This document shows, in pieces, positions 52,208-61,081 of a stretch of DNA of 64,000 nucleotides; the stretch's first letter is position 1; every line of letters begins with the position of its first letter. The position numbers were made by a program, and so were the translations under genes. Where the stretch lies: contig NZ_CP139087.1 of NCBI RefSeq assembly GCF_038024855.1, positions 124,001-188,000 of the forward strand, in the 5' to 3' direction. Under the pieces are notes generated by a model that worked only from the letters and a program-made list of their open reading frames with translations, searched no databases and was not told the origin of the DNA. Source of the stretch: Methylocella tundrae (GTDB lineage: Bacteria; Pseudomonadota; Alphaproteobacteria; Rhizobiales; Beijerinckiaceae).

Positions 52208-54315
52208 TCCTCCTCCGGATTTTGCACCGGAGTAGCGCCCGACCATGCTTTCGAAACAGCGCCCCAATCGACGCCTCGCTCTTCAGCCAGCGTCCAAACG
52301 TTCCAGAAATCCGGATCTGCCGAATGCGGCCGCTGCGCATCGGGCAATTCATCCACCTCTACCAGAACAGGGATCGGCGCTGCCCAGCCAAGAAGCACAG
52401 CTTGCCTGGACGGCAAACTCGGTAGCTCGCGCAGCAGTCCGCCCACATTGTCGGGGACTAAGCGCGCGACGAGATTCTGATCAGCATCATTGACGATACG
52501 GTGCAACAGAAACGTGTTGCATTGGGCGAGCACCGTCGGAGAGAGCTCCGATGGGCGCTGCGACGAAAGCACCAGCCCGAGCCCAAACTTGCGCCCCTCT
52601 CGGGCGATACGCTCGAACACTTCGCGGCACAGTTGGGTTGGAGATGAGGCAGGACCATCATCTTCCTTACCGCGCCGAACGAACGTGTGGGCTTCCTCCA
52701 GAACGAGTACGGTCGGCAAGGTCTGGCCATTCGGGTGGCCGCGGCGATACCGCTGGAGCGATTCGAAGATCAGCCGAGCCAAAACGGAAACGACGATGTG
52801 GACGATTTCGGATGGAACGAGAGATAGGTCGACAACCGCAATCTGCCCGTTGCTCGCGCCATCGTCGCCCACGTAGTCCTTCAACCAGGCTTCAAAGGAA
52901 GTCGGCGGATCGCGCCCAATCACGGCGCCAAGTCGGTGGTCCGCGAGCATTCCGCGAATTCGGAGTCCGAGGGTCGAGATAAACCCGGCAAGGTTTCCCC
53001 CTTGCTCGGTTGCCATTCGGTCTAGATGTTCGGCGAGAATATTGACATCAAAGAACTGTGGCGCGTCCTCGCTGATGACCGTTGCAGGGCCGATATCCGG
53101 TAGAGTCTGAGCCAGCGTGTCCAGTGCGCTGCGGATCGTTTCCAGATCGGAAATCGCGAAGTCGTTGAAGTAATTTCCTGATCGTCGGCTATCGACAATT
53201 CCCGTAATCGTGGTTGCAATTGCAGCAAGTGCGTCACTCGCCGTATCCAGATCCTCTCCGCCAAACTGGGAACAATCTGACGCGATCGTCGCAAGGAGCC
53301 GCGCACACTCGAATCTCGCTTTTGTAGCTCCCGCGAAAGCCTGAGTGCCCGCGTTCAACATCGCCGATATTCGAATCGAATAAGAACCAAGATAGCGGCG
53401 GATCGTCGCCTCTCTCGGCACACCTTCCGTCTGGCCGGCCTTCAACTCTCGCAGTCCCTGCATCAGCAGCGGACGTTGCGCGCCGGGTTGGGCATGAGCG
53501 ACTGCGGTCCATTCGTGCCCACTCCAGAGCCACGCAGGGACGTCGAGCCGCCGCTCTCCTTCTACCACGGGCGGAACACGAAACAACCGCAGATCGTCTC
53601 CCCGATCAGCGAAGGCCCTGGCGTATTCGCCATTTGGATCGAGGACGATAAACCGCGCGTTGGGCACCCCCGTCCTACCGGCATCCTTAATGGCCTTCTC
53701 TGCGGCCTCCATAGACCATCGAATTAGGCCAGCTACGGTGCATGATTTTCCACTTCCGGTGTTTCCCAATACTGCCAGATGCCGACCGAAAAGCTTGTCG
53801 GGGTCGACCATGATGGCTGCATTTGATGCCATCGGAGAGGAGCCAATTCTGACTCTCTTGTCATCGTCCCTCGCACCGACGATGGCTTCGACCTGTGGGG
53901 GCGTCGGGATAAGAACCTGGTCTCCCACTGACGGAAACGCGACGACGCCACGGGAGAGTTCGTATTTGGTCATTCCCGACGCGCGGTCGCGTCGGGATGT
54001 CAGCGTTCCCACTGGAGAGAGCGACATTTTCCGGAGCGGAAAAGGAAGATCGATCAGGCCGAAATCTTTCAGACCAGCACGCTTGGGATAAGGAGAGCGT
54101 TCGATCCCAATCCAGGTTATGTAGGCGACCGTCGCACCAGCTTCATTTGGGATGAGCACATACCCATTTAGACGCGGAAACCCCGCCGGCACTCCGGTAT
54201 TCAAGGCCGTGGAGTGTGGAGCGTCCAGTTCAAGAAGCACCCGAACTTCGTCAGGCGCGACCGACTCGACGACACCGACAACAAGACCCGACAATCGTTC
54301 GATTGGAGTTGTCAT
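52204..54315 (-). CDS. herA: HerA-type hexameric translocase ATPase
   Basis: 703 residues. The N-terminal HAS-like barrel (about 10-150) has GLVVGVVESVAPDEVRVLLE. Walker A is HLAVLGNTGSGKSCTVAGLI (184-191), Walker B PTVLVLEEAHTFVRRG, and the arginine-finger/sensor region GLVLSSQRPSELSPTVLAQC, then NTFLLHRIVND. HerA/FtsK-type rings move double-stranded DNA and, in defence, form complexes with SIR2 or nucleases. The SIR2 gene ends seven bases upstream and sbcD overlaps downstream. Confidence 0.9.
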   Translation of the reverse strand: MTTPIERLSGLVVGVVESVAPDEVRVLLELDAPHSTALNTGVPAGFPRLNGYVLIPNEAGATVAYITWIGIERSPYPKRAGLKDFGLIDLPFPLRKMSLSPVGTLTSRRDRASGMTKYELSRGVVAFPSVGDQVLIPTPPQVEAIVGARDDDKRVRIGSSPMASNAAIMVDPDKLFGRHLAVLGNTGSGKSCTVAGLIRWSMEAAEKAIKDAGRTGVPNARFIVLDPNGEYARAFADRGDDLRLFRVPPVVEGERRLDVPAWLWSGHEWTAVAHAQPGAQRPLLMQGLRELKAGQTEGVPREATIRRYLGSYSIRISAMLNAGTQAFAGATKARFECARLLATIASDCSQFGGEDLDTASDALAAIATTITGIVDSRRSGNYFNDFAISDLETIRSALDTLAQTLPDIGPATVISEDAPQFFDVNILAEHLDRMATEQGGNLAGFISTLGLRIRGMLADHRLGAVIGRDPPTSFEAWLKDYVGDDGASNGQIAVVDLSLVPSEIVHIVVSVLARLIFESLQRYRRGHPNGQTLPTVLVLEEAHTFVRRGKEDDGPASSPTQLCREVFERIAREGRKFGLGLVLSSQRPSELSPTVLAQCNTFLLHRIVNDADQNLVARLVPDNVGGLLRELPSLPSRQAVLLGWAAPIPVLVEVDELPDAQRPHSADPDFWNVWTLAEERGVDWGAVSKAWSGATPVQNPEEE

Positions 54316-54322
54316 GATCGCC

Positions 54323-55627
54323 TCATACCGGGCCGGTTGCAGAGGCTGAAGGCGGTGCAGCAGGCGGGTCGCTGGCTTTTGGGTCGCCTGGACGATGCTT
54401 CAACAATTCTGTCATTCGGCCCGATATGTAGTCGAGCGCCGGTTTCGGCAGGTAGTTTGCAACCAAGGTCGCAAGATCCGAAAAATGCGGCCCAATCAAC
54501 AACGAGACCTGCGCGTCGCGCGTCTTTTCAACGAATGCTTTGAGACGATCGTCAGCCGCATAGGCCATGATCACCAAATGGGTCGATGGGATCGTGAGCA
54601 TATCGAGTAGCACTCGATTCACGTGATCGTCGCCGAAGCCATAGCCATATGTCACGACAACCGCGTTAGGTCGGCAAGCCGCAGCCGCGAAATCGCGAAA
54701 TAGCTCCGCATAGGGATATTGGGTCGTTTCGATGTCCTTTGCAGGATTCGGATAGATCATGACCGTATCGACGGGTTTTTTGGGAATGTCGGTATGATCC
54801 GCAGGCGCCCCGAACGGGATTCCTTTTCGATAGATCCGCCGTTCGCCTTTGTCGAAGAACCAGTCCAGCGAGCCGTGCAGTTTGGTCAGGCGAATGACGC
54901 CTTCCATGAACCGCGGCTCTCCCCGAATGCCTGGTGGATTGTAGTGGACGTCGACTTCGACGCGCGACGCCCGAAAGACCGGATTGAGCGCGCCAACGAA
55001 TCTGTCGATGATCCGAAGGCCCGCAAAATCGCAGCCATGTTCGATCAGGCGGTCATAGTTGGTTGTGAAGACGTGCAAGCGCTCGCGAGATGCAGCACGG
55101 CTCGCAAAACTCAGTAGGAATGATTGCAGGGCTCCTTGAGCAGAATCCTTTGATGCCGGGTCTTTCCCAGAAACAATTCTGCTCTCCGTCGTTAACAGCG
55201 ATGTAAGAAATCCGGACATCTGAGCATCGATGCCGTCCTTGAGGGTCTTTTCCGCGCCCTTGTCGATAACCCCCAGACCATCAAGCAGAGCTAACGCACT
55301 TCGAAACTGGTCTTCGATATTTGCCGCACCTCGTTTCATGGCCGTTGCTGTCGCTTGGGCATGGGCATCGATCGCGGCGTCATGCGGCGTTCCGAATATG
55401 ACTTTGGCCATTCCCGTGGCACCTACACCCGCGATGTAACCCACCGCTGTGGTGAACCCGCTGCCGAGCAGCAGATTGAGGTGTTCAGCTTGGAAAACAG
55501 CCGAGAGCCACGGCTCGATATGCTTTCGAGCATTATTGGTTAGCGCATCCAGTTCGTCGGGATCTGTCGGCAGATCGTCCCAGCCGCCTGAATGGTTGCC
55601 TACACGATAAAAGTGCTTCTTATCCAT
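54323..55627 (-). CDS. SIR2-domain NADase-type effector
   Basis: 434 residues from the ATG at 55627 (MDKKHFYRVGNHSGG). SIR2 features: NAD-loop LNLLLGSGFTTAVG (55-60), VFTTNYDRLIEHG with Asn190, catalytic His251 in TKLHGSLDWFFD, and VVTYGYGFGDDHVNRVL (about 326-340). In defence, SIR2-HerA pairs assemble large complexes that hydrolyse NAD+ on phage infection. Here the SIR2 gene directly precedes herA (seven-base gap). The first 50 residues and the helical insertion at 85-180 are lineage-specific. Confidence 0.88.
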   Translation of the reverse strand: MDKKHFYRVGNHSGGWDDLPTDPDELDALTNNARKHIEPWLSAVFQAEHLNLLLGSGFTTAVGYIAGVGATGMAKVIFGTPHDAAIDAHAQATATAMKRGAANIEDQFRSALALLDGLGVIDKGAEKTLKDGIDAQMSGFLTSLLTTESRIVSGKDPASKDSAQGALQSFLLSFASRAASRERLHVFTTNYDRLIEHGCDFAGLRIIDRFVGALNPVFRASRVEVDVHYNPPGIRGEPRFMEGVIRLTKLHGSLDWFFDKGERRIYRKGIPFGAPADHTDIPKKPVDTVMIYPNPAKDIETTQYPYAELFRDFAAAACRPNAVVVTYGYGFGDDHVNRVLLDMLTIPSTHLVIMAYAADDRLKAFVEKTRDAQVSLLIGPHFSDLATLVANYLPKPALDYISGRMTELLKHRPGDPKASDPPAAPPSASATGPV

Positions 55628-55740
55628 GCTTCCCCCCGAACACTGCAATCATGACCTTTTTCTTCTTTGATGGCTGCGGTGTACGCCTATTTCAACTAAG
55701 CGGCGCTGCGCGATGAGGCGCGGGCGTGTGCAGAAAGACA

Positions 55741-56667
55741 TCAAATCCGATGAACACTACCGTCGGAACGCACCTCCAGCACCGGGTCAACTAGGTCGTA
55801 GACGGCTGACTTCCGTTCAAGGGCATTCAATCTGCTCTGGGTGAGATCAAGAGATAGCAGGCCAAGTTGAACCTTCTGATGCGCTCCCTCCGCCGAGAAG
55901 CCGGCTTCGACATTCATCCCGCCAACGTCTGTCAAAAGATAACGCGCGTGAAAATCAGCGCCTCCCGCCCGCTCCTTCCAGCCAAAGAGAACGAACGACA
56001 TTCCCGTCGGCAAAACGCCGCGAATCCATTTGTGCGCCTCGCGTTCCACAAACTCCGGCGGCGGTCTCTTGTCATGATCGCAATAATGAATCTCGCAGCG
56101 CACGCCAGCCGCACCTGACGCGTTGATCACATCGAGGCAAGCCTTCAATGTCTCCTGATACGAGGCTCTGCTGATATCAAAGAACCGATCGACAAATAGC
56201 ACGGTCTTGGCAGATGTCAGGAGCGGGCGCATAGCGACTGCGAGCGTCGTGCCGACGCGTTCCACTTCCCATGTGTGCGCCGAAACCATCAGCGGATGCT
56301 GTTCATCCACTTCGTCGACAGTGACTACTCCCGCAATAGCCGTCGGGTTCTGTTCGGCGATTATCGCGTGAAAGGGCGATATGGCGTGCTGAGCGGCAGC
56401 GTTCTGAAACCAAGTACCATGCGCGGCATCATAGGGTCGCCCCGAACGAATAAACTTCGTTTGCTTTGCTTGAGCCAGTGCGATTTCCAGGCGCGCGCGC
56501 TCGATTGGTTTCATTTGTGCCGCCGCAGCATAGACTTCTCGTTCCCATTTCCCGGGAAAGCGTGAAATCAACCGCCCACGATCGAAACCGAACTTTTCGA
56601 TCAGGTAGCGGAAATTCTGCCAGCTCGAGCCGATCGCTCGCGGCTCAACCGCATATTCGAAGAGCAT
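55741..56667 (-). CDS. PLD-like protein partner of the DUF3696 ATPase
   Basis: 308 residues. The C-terminal half has TVLFVDRFFDISRASYQETL, VRCEIHYCDHDKRPPPEFVE and ADFHARYLLTDVGGMNVEAG. The last resembles the H-x-R/K-x4-D half-motif of phospholipase-D-like nucleases (usually FHDRYLLTD). A first HKD is not visible, so a dimer would be needed for activity. The start overlaps the ATPase stop by one base, implying a two-gene module. A 113-base gap separates it from the SIR2 gene. Confidence 0.6.
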   Translation of the reverse strand: MLFEYAVEPRAIGSSWQNFRYLIEKFGFDRGRLISRFPGKWEREVYAAAAQMKPIERARLEIALAQAKQTKFIRSGRPYDAAHGTWFQNAAAQHAISPFHAIIAEQNPTAIAGVVTVDEVDEQHPLMVSAHTWEVERVGTTLAVAMRPLLTSAKTVLFVDRFFDISRASYQETLKACLDVINASGAAGVRCEIHYCDHDKRPPPEFVEREAHKWIRGVLPTGMSFVLFGWKERAGGADFHARYLLTDVGGMNVEAGFSAEGAHQKVQLGLLSLDLTQSRLNALERKSAVYDLVDPVLEVRSDGSVHRI

Positions 56668-58346
56668 CAGAACAGCTCCTCGGCGCGCTCTTCGAAAAAT
56701 CCCTTCGGCCAGCGGTCGATGAATTCTCCCTCGGGATCAACGCGCAGCGGGCGGAAGCGCACGCCGCCATCTTTGCCTTCGACGTAAATCACTGACAGGT
56801 CATCAGGCGACAGACCGATCGCGCCTGGCGGCACTTCGTTCTCGGTTGTTTCGCGAATGCGCCGAAGCAGGCGCAGCATGATGTGCTCGCTATGTGTTTC
56901 GACAAGCAGGGTCTTGCCGGCGCCAACGATGCTCTCGCTCGTCTGCACCGCCTGAATGAAAAGATCGCCCAGGCCAACCTGAATGGCGGGATGGACGTGC
57001 AGCTCAGGCTGCTCAATCGCAAGAATGCCCTGCTGGCCTCGAAGGCAGCCGACGATCACCGGGATCATTTGCGATATGCCGACGCCCACGTCGCTCGGCG
57101 CAACGATGATGCCCTTCTCGAAATCGCGCAGGGCAATTTCCGAACGGCCGCTAAGCGTGGCGTAAAGCTCTTGCAGCTCGCCAAGATCGTCTTCGGAAAG
57201 CCCGCGCTCGAACAGCTGGTGGAACCGGCTGGGAACAGGAACTTCCTTGAACTGGAACTTCTCCAGCCGATAGCCGGTCTTCAGGCGCTCCTCGCCGCCG
57301 AGCCAGGCATTGACCTCTTCCAGCAGCTTGCCTGAAGGATCGGTGTAGAGCAGATCCCAGGCGGCAAGGCCCTGTGCCCAGCGCGATTCATCCGGTGAAA
57401 GGCGCGGTCGATACTTTCGGCTAGGGATTTCGCGCAGCGGGCCGACATAAGTCATCGCGCTGAGATAGTCGCGCACGAGCCGGAGCGGCCCTACAATTAA
57501 TTCATCCAGAAGCGCGTTCAGACCGCGAACCCGTGGGGTTTTGCTCTCCAATTCGAATTTCTTTACGTCTGGATCGCGAAGATCGCTCACCATCGGCCGA
57601 CTGAGGTCTGGAAGCGCCCCGAGGAAGGTTTCCACACCAACACGGTACTCGTGCAGTTGCACCTCGTTGCTTCTGGACATTTGTCGCGACAGTTCGATTA
57701 TTTCATCCGCGAGCGGATACGGGGACAGCTCCTCTTCCGGCTCCGGCGGCTCATCCGCGTCGCGAAAGCGCCGGAACAGATGATGATTGAAGTTGATCTT
57801 CGACAGTATCGCCTGGCCTGCCTGTGCCGGCGACGTGAGCGTGGCGACTTCTTCGTCGTCCATCATTACTGTGATAGCCGAAACATATGGGCCGGCCAGC
57901 AAATCGCTCCACGAGATTGAAAGGCTGACGCCGATGGATTGCACCACGGCGTAGTCTTTCAAGTCGGTGTTCTCACCCACAAGATAGCGGATCGGCAAGT
58001 TGTCGAATTCCGCCGCGGTCAGGGAGGCTCCTGAATTCAAGGGCAGGCGCTCGGTGCCGTGACCGTCAGCACCATCGATCACAACCTTAATGACGATGGT
58101 TCGACTTAGGTCGTGACCGTGAACCAGCGTTGCGAAGCCGCCCAAATCGATTAGCCCGCCGGCGATGGTCTGGTCCGGATCGGCGTTTCGGCGCTCAAGG
58201 ATTTCGCGCAAATAGTGCAGGGATTGCAGGATCGTGCTCTTGCCGGCGCTGTTCGGGCCGAAGAGCAGCGTGATCGGTTTCAGATCGATAGTCTGCGCGG
58301 TTCCGATTCCCTTGAAGTTTTCGATCTCGATCCGGCTGAGGCGCAT
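56667..58346 (-). CDS. OLD-like ATPase with DUF3696 C-terminus
   Basis: 559 residues. ABC-like ATPase: Walker A ITLLFGPNSAGKSTILQSLH (about 28-45), late signature region DVGVGISQMIPVIVG, Walker B GILAIEQPELHVHPAIQ and H-loop LLVETHSEHIMLRLLRRI. The C-terminus (GAIGLSPDDLSVIYVEGKDG) is DUF3696-like. No TOPRIM domain is evident, which separates it from true OLD/GajA. It begins nine bases after hsdS and ends on the start of the PLD-like gene, so it is embedded in the restriction operon. Confidence 0.8.
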   Translation of the reverse strand: MRLSRIEIENFKGIGTAQTIDLKPITLLFGPNSAGKSTILQSLHYLREILERRNADPDQTIAGGLIDLGGFATLVHGHDLSRTIVIKVVIDGADGHGTERLPLNSGASLTAAEFDNLPIRYLVGENTDLKDYAVVQSIGVSLSISWSDLLAGPYVSAITVMMDDEEVATLTSPAQAGQAILSKINFNHHLFRRFRDADEPPEPEEELSPYPLADEIIELSRQMSRSNEVQLHEYRVGVETFLGALPDLSRPMVSDLRDPDVKKFELESKTPRVRGLNALLDELIVGPLRLVRDYLSAMTYVGPLREIPSRKYRPRLSPDESRWAQGLAAWDLLYTDPSGKLLEEVNAWLGGEERLKTGYRLEKFQFKEVPVPSRFHQLFERGLSEDDLGELQELYATLSGRSEIALRDFEKGIIVAPSDVGVGISQMIPVIVGCLRGQQGILAIEQPELHVHPAIQVGLGDLFIQAVQTSESIVGAGKTLLVETHSEHIMLRLLRRIRETTENEVPPGAIGLSPDDLSVIYVEGKDGGVRFRPLRVDPEGEFIDRWPKGFFEERAEELF

Positions 58347-58355
58347 GGGGCGATC

Positions 58356-59561
58356 CTACAATTCGCCACGAAAGGCGCGCTGGGAAAGAGAACCGAGCAA
58401 TGAGATTGCCATTGAAAATGCAGACTGGAGCCCATTGTCCGCATTGAGTTTGGCCGCTACGAACTCGGCGTACTTGTTCTGCAATTCCGGAGGCGGCAAT
58501 CTAACCTCGAATGACTTCGCATCCTTTTGGTTGATGCTGCTTTGATTCACGGCCGGCTTGGCAGCTCGGGCAATCTGGTTCTTGAGATAAGTGGATCGAA
58601 GCTGATCAACAACGAATCGCGGGTTGGCAATCTTGGCATCTACGCGAAACCGCATCATGTTGGACTCGAAGACCGTTGGCTCGGTCAGGCCTTCGATCAG
58701 CGCGCACTTCCCGAGATACTCGGGACTGTTCACGCGGTTGATAACAATGTCGCCGTTGATGAGTTCGTATGTTCTGACCGTGCGATGATCAATATTCAGT
58801 CGCTTCATATCGCGCTCTGCGCTCAAATACCCATCATAGAATCCGTCTATTCGAAGGATTCGAGTGCCAGAACCATAGTCACTGGAATGACGATATAAGC
58901 CGTTCTGTGGCTCAAGCTCCAGAATTTGACCTATCGACTTTGTTCGCCAATTTCGAGAGTTCGATGAAAGATCACCGAACATCTCCAAGAACACCGACTT
59001 CAAGAAATCGTCCGCTAGGGCAAGCGCTTGCTCGCGTTTCCGGCGGATGGCGTCCGCTTTGTCGAGGATCGCCGCGATGCGGCGTTGTTCATCAAGGTTC
59101 GGAAATGGCACCTCATAAGAGTCCAGTTCCGACTTCCTGATGTTCTTAATGCCCACACCAGACGAATTTCGTGTCCATTCGCGGAATCGCGGCGTCTGGA
59201 GGTAGTGAAATAGGTATCGCGGATCGCATTTGCCGGGCTTGGGCCTAACCACCGCGCAGAACGCGCCGAATGAGCCAATCCAATCTTGATCGGCGAACGC
59301 AGTCTTCCCAACAATCTCGGCACTGCCGGAGGACGTGCACATGACGATATCGTCACGACGGAGCCTTTGCTTCTCGGATACCATTTGTTCCGGGATATAG
59401 ACTAAATCGGTATCCAAGATCAGATGACCTTGAATATTGCCTGCCCGCAAAACGGGAGTGTAACCCGCCCGCGCCTCCGCAACCGCGTCGCCCTTAGAGA
59501 AGGTGACACCTCGAACTACTTCGGCCTTGTCGGTCAATGGTAATGGCGACACACCGTTCAT
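58356..59561 (-). CDS. hsdS: Type I restriction specificity subunit
   Basis: 401 residues with two target-recognition domains (about 1-160 and 205-380), each followed by a conserved helix. The first is [20 protein letters not shown], then [16 protein letters not shown]. The second ends [19 protein letters not shown], then [10 protein letters not shown]. HsdS chooses the DNA site for HsdM and HsdR. The start overlaps the hsdM stop (ATGA). Sequence of the recognition domains is the usual variable part; the target cannot be predicted. Confidence 0.92.
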   Translation of the reverse strand: MNGVSPLPLTDKAEVVRGVTFSKGDAVAEARAGYTPVLRAGNIQGHLILDTDLVYIPEQMVSEKQRLRRDDIVMCTSSGSAEIVGKTAFADQDWIGSFGAFCAVVRPKPGKCDPRYLFHYLQTPRFREWTRNSSGVGIKNIRKSELDSYEVPFPNLDEQRRIAAILDKADAIRRKREQALALADDFLKSVFLEMFGDLSSNSRNWRTKSIGQILELEPQNGLYRHSSDYGSGTRILRIDGFYDGYLSAERDMKRLNIDHRTVRTYELINGDIVINRVNSPEYLGKCALIEGLTEPTVFESNMMRFRVDAKIANPRFVVDQLRSTYLKNQIARAAKPAVNQSSINQKDAKSFEVRLPPPELQNKYAEFVAAKLNADNGLQSAFSMAISLLGSLSQRAFRGEL

Positions 59562-61081
59562 CCGAGCAGTTCCTCTAGTTCGCCGAGGTCGGTCGCGATG
59601 TCATCGTTGAGCTTCTTCATACGGTCCAGAATGACCACTGGCGAGTCGTACTCCTTCGCAACATGCGCCCGAACCTTGTACTTGCTCAGAGATAGGTCGT
59701 AGTTCGCCTCTCGGATTTCTTGGGCTGGCACGACGAAAGCCTTCTGCGTCCGGTCCGTGTCGCGTTTGGCATCGCGAGTTCGCCATGCCGCCAAACAGCC
59801 TGGGAGATCGTTTGCTTCAACGGCATCACGCTTGTCGTCCAGCGAGTAGCCGTCCGCCTCAACGTCGTAGAAAAACACGTCGTCGGTGCGCCCGCCCTTG
59901 GTGAAAACAAGGATGCCGGTTGACACGCCCGCATAGGGCTTGAACACGCCGCTGGGCAGCGAAATTACAGCTTCGAGCTGATTGTGATCCAGCAACAGTT
60001 TGCGCAGAGCAACGTGAGCCGTCGATGAGCCGAACAGAACCCCATCAGGCACGATCGTCGCCGACCGACCGCCATTCTTCAGCATGCGTAGGATCAGAAC
60101 GAGGAAGAGCAACTCCGTCTTTTTCGTCTTCACCTGACGCAGGAGCGAGGCGTGGACATCCTCGAAATCAAGGCTGCCCTTGAATGGCGGGTTCGCCAGG
60201 ATGACGTTGAAGCCTTCGGCCGCAGCCTTCGGGAACTTGTCGGTGAAGCCCGCGCTCAACGTGTCTTGATAGTGGATGTCGGGATCATCGACGCCATGGA
60301 GCATCAGGTTCATGGCGGCGATGCGCAGCATCGTGGCGTCGAAGTCGAACCCATGGAACATGCCGCTGCGAATATGCTCGCGGTGCACTTCCAGTAGGTC
60401 GCCAGTGTAGGTCTTTTCGGCTTTACCCGTCTCGGGATCTGTCTCTTCCAGCACGCCCTCGGGCGAGGTGTAGGTTTCCAGCAGATACTGCATCGTTTGG
60501 ACAAGGAAGCCGCCAGTGCCGCAGGACGGATCGCCGATTACGTCGGTGGGTTTGGGTTCCAGCATGTCGACCATCAGCCGGATGATGTGGCGCGGCGTGC
60601 GGAACTGGCCGTTGATGCCGGCCGTCGTCAGCTTGCTCAGCAGGTACTCATAGAGATCGCCCTTGGCGTCGCCTTCAGTCAGCGGCAGCTGGTCAATCAT
60701 GTTGACCGCCTTCACCAGAAGGCTCGGCTTCTGGATCATGAGCTGCGCATCCTTCATGAACTCCGCGAAGGCAGTGCCGCTCGTCGATGATCTCCGAAAA
60801 TGCGGAAACACCTTGTCGCGCACCAAAGGCAGCATGGCATCGGCAGCCAAGTGCCGGAACTGCGACCAGCGCAGGCTCTGCTCGTCATCCGAGAACCGCC
60901 GCTGAAACGACTTGCCCGTCCGCTTCAAGCGATTCTCGTCGCGCGTTTCGTTGATGTCGAGCAGGCGTGCGAACATGAGGAACGTGATCTGCTCGATCAC
61001 GGTCAACGGGTTGGTGATGCCGCCCTGCCAGAACTCGGTCCAGAGGGCGTCCACCCTGCGCTTCAGATCACCGGTAATCAT
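59558..61081 (-). CDS. hsdM: Type I restriction N6-adenine methyltransferase subunit
   Basis: 507 residues. The N-terminal HsdM helical domain ([20 protein letters not shown]) precedes the methylase core: [20 protein letters not shown], motif [20 protein letters not shown] (SAM binding) and motif [18 protein letters not shown] (NPPF, N6-adenine class). It modifies the host site together with HsdS. The start overlaps the hsdR stop and the stop overlaps the hsdS start. Length is normal. Confidence 0.95.
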   Translation of the reverse strand: MITGDLKRRVDALWTEFWQGGITNPLTVIEQITFLMFARLLDINETRDENRLKRTGKSFQRRFSDDEQSLRWSQFRHLAADAMLPLVRDKVFPHFRRSSTSGTAFAEFMKDAQLMIQKPSLLVKAVNMIDQLPLTEGDAKGDLYEYLLSKLTTAGINGQFRTPRHIIRLMVDMLEPKPTDVIGDPSCGTGGFLVQTMQYLLETYTSPEGVLEETDPETGKAEKTYTGDLLEVHREHIRSGMFHGFDFDATMLRIAAMNLMLHGVDDPDIHYQDTLSAGFTDKFPKAAAEGFNVILANPPFKGSLDFEDVHASLLRQVKTKKTELLFLVLILRMLKNGGRSATIVPDGVLFGSSTAHVALRKLLLDHNQLEAVISLPSGVFKPYAGVSTGILVFTKGGRTDDVFFYDVEADGYSLDDKRDAVEANDLPGCLAAWRTRDAKRDTDRTQKAFVVPAQEIREANYDLSLSKYKVRAHVAKEYDSPVVILDRMKKLNDDIATDLGELEELLG

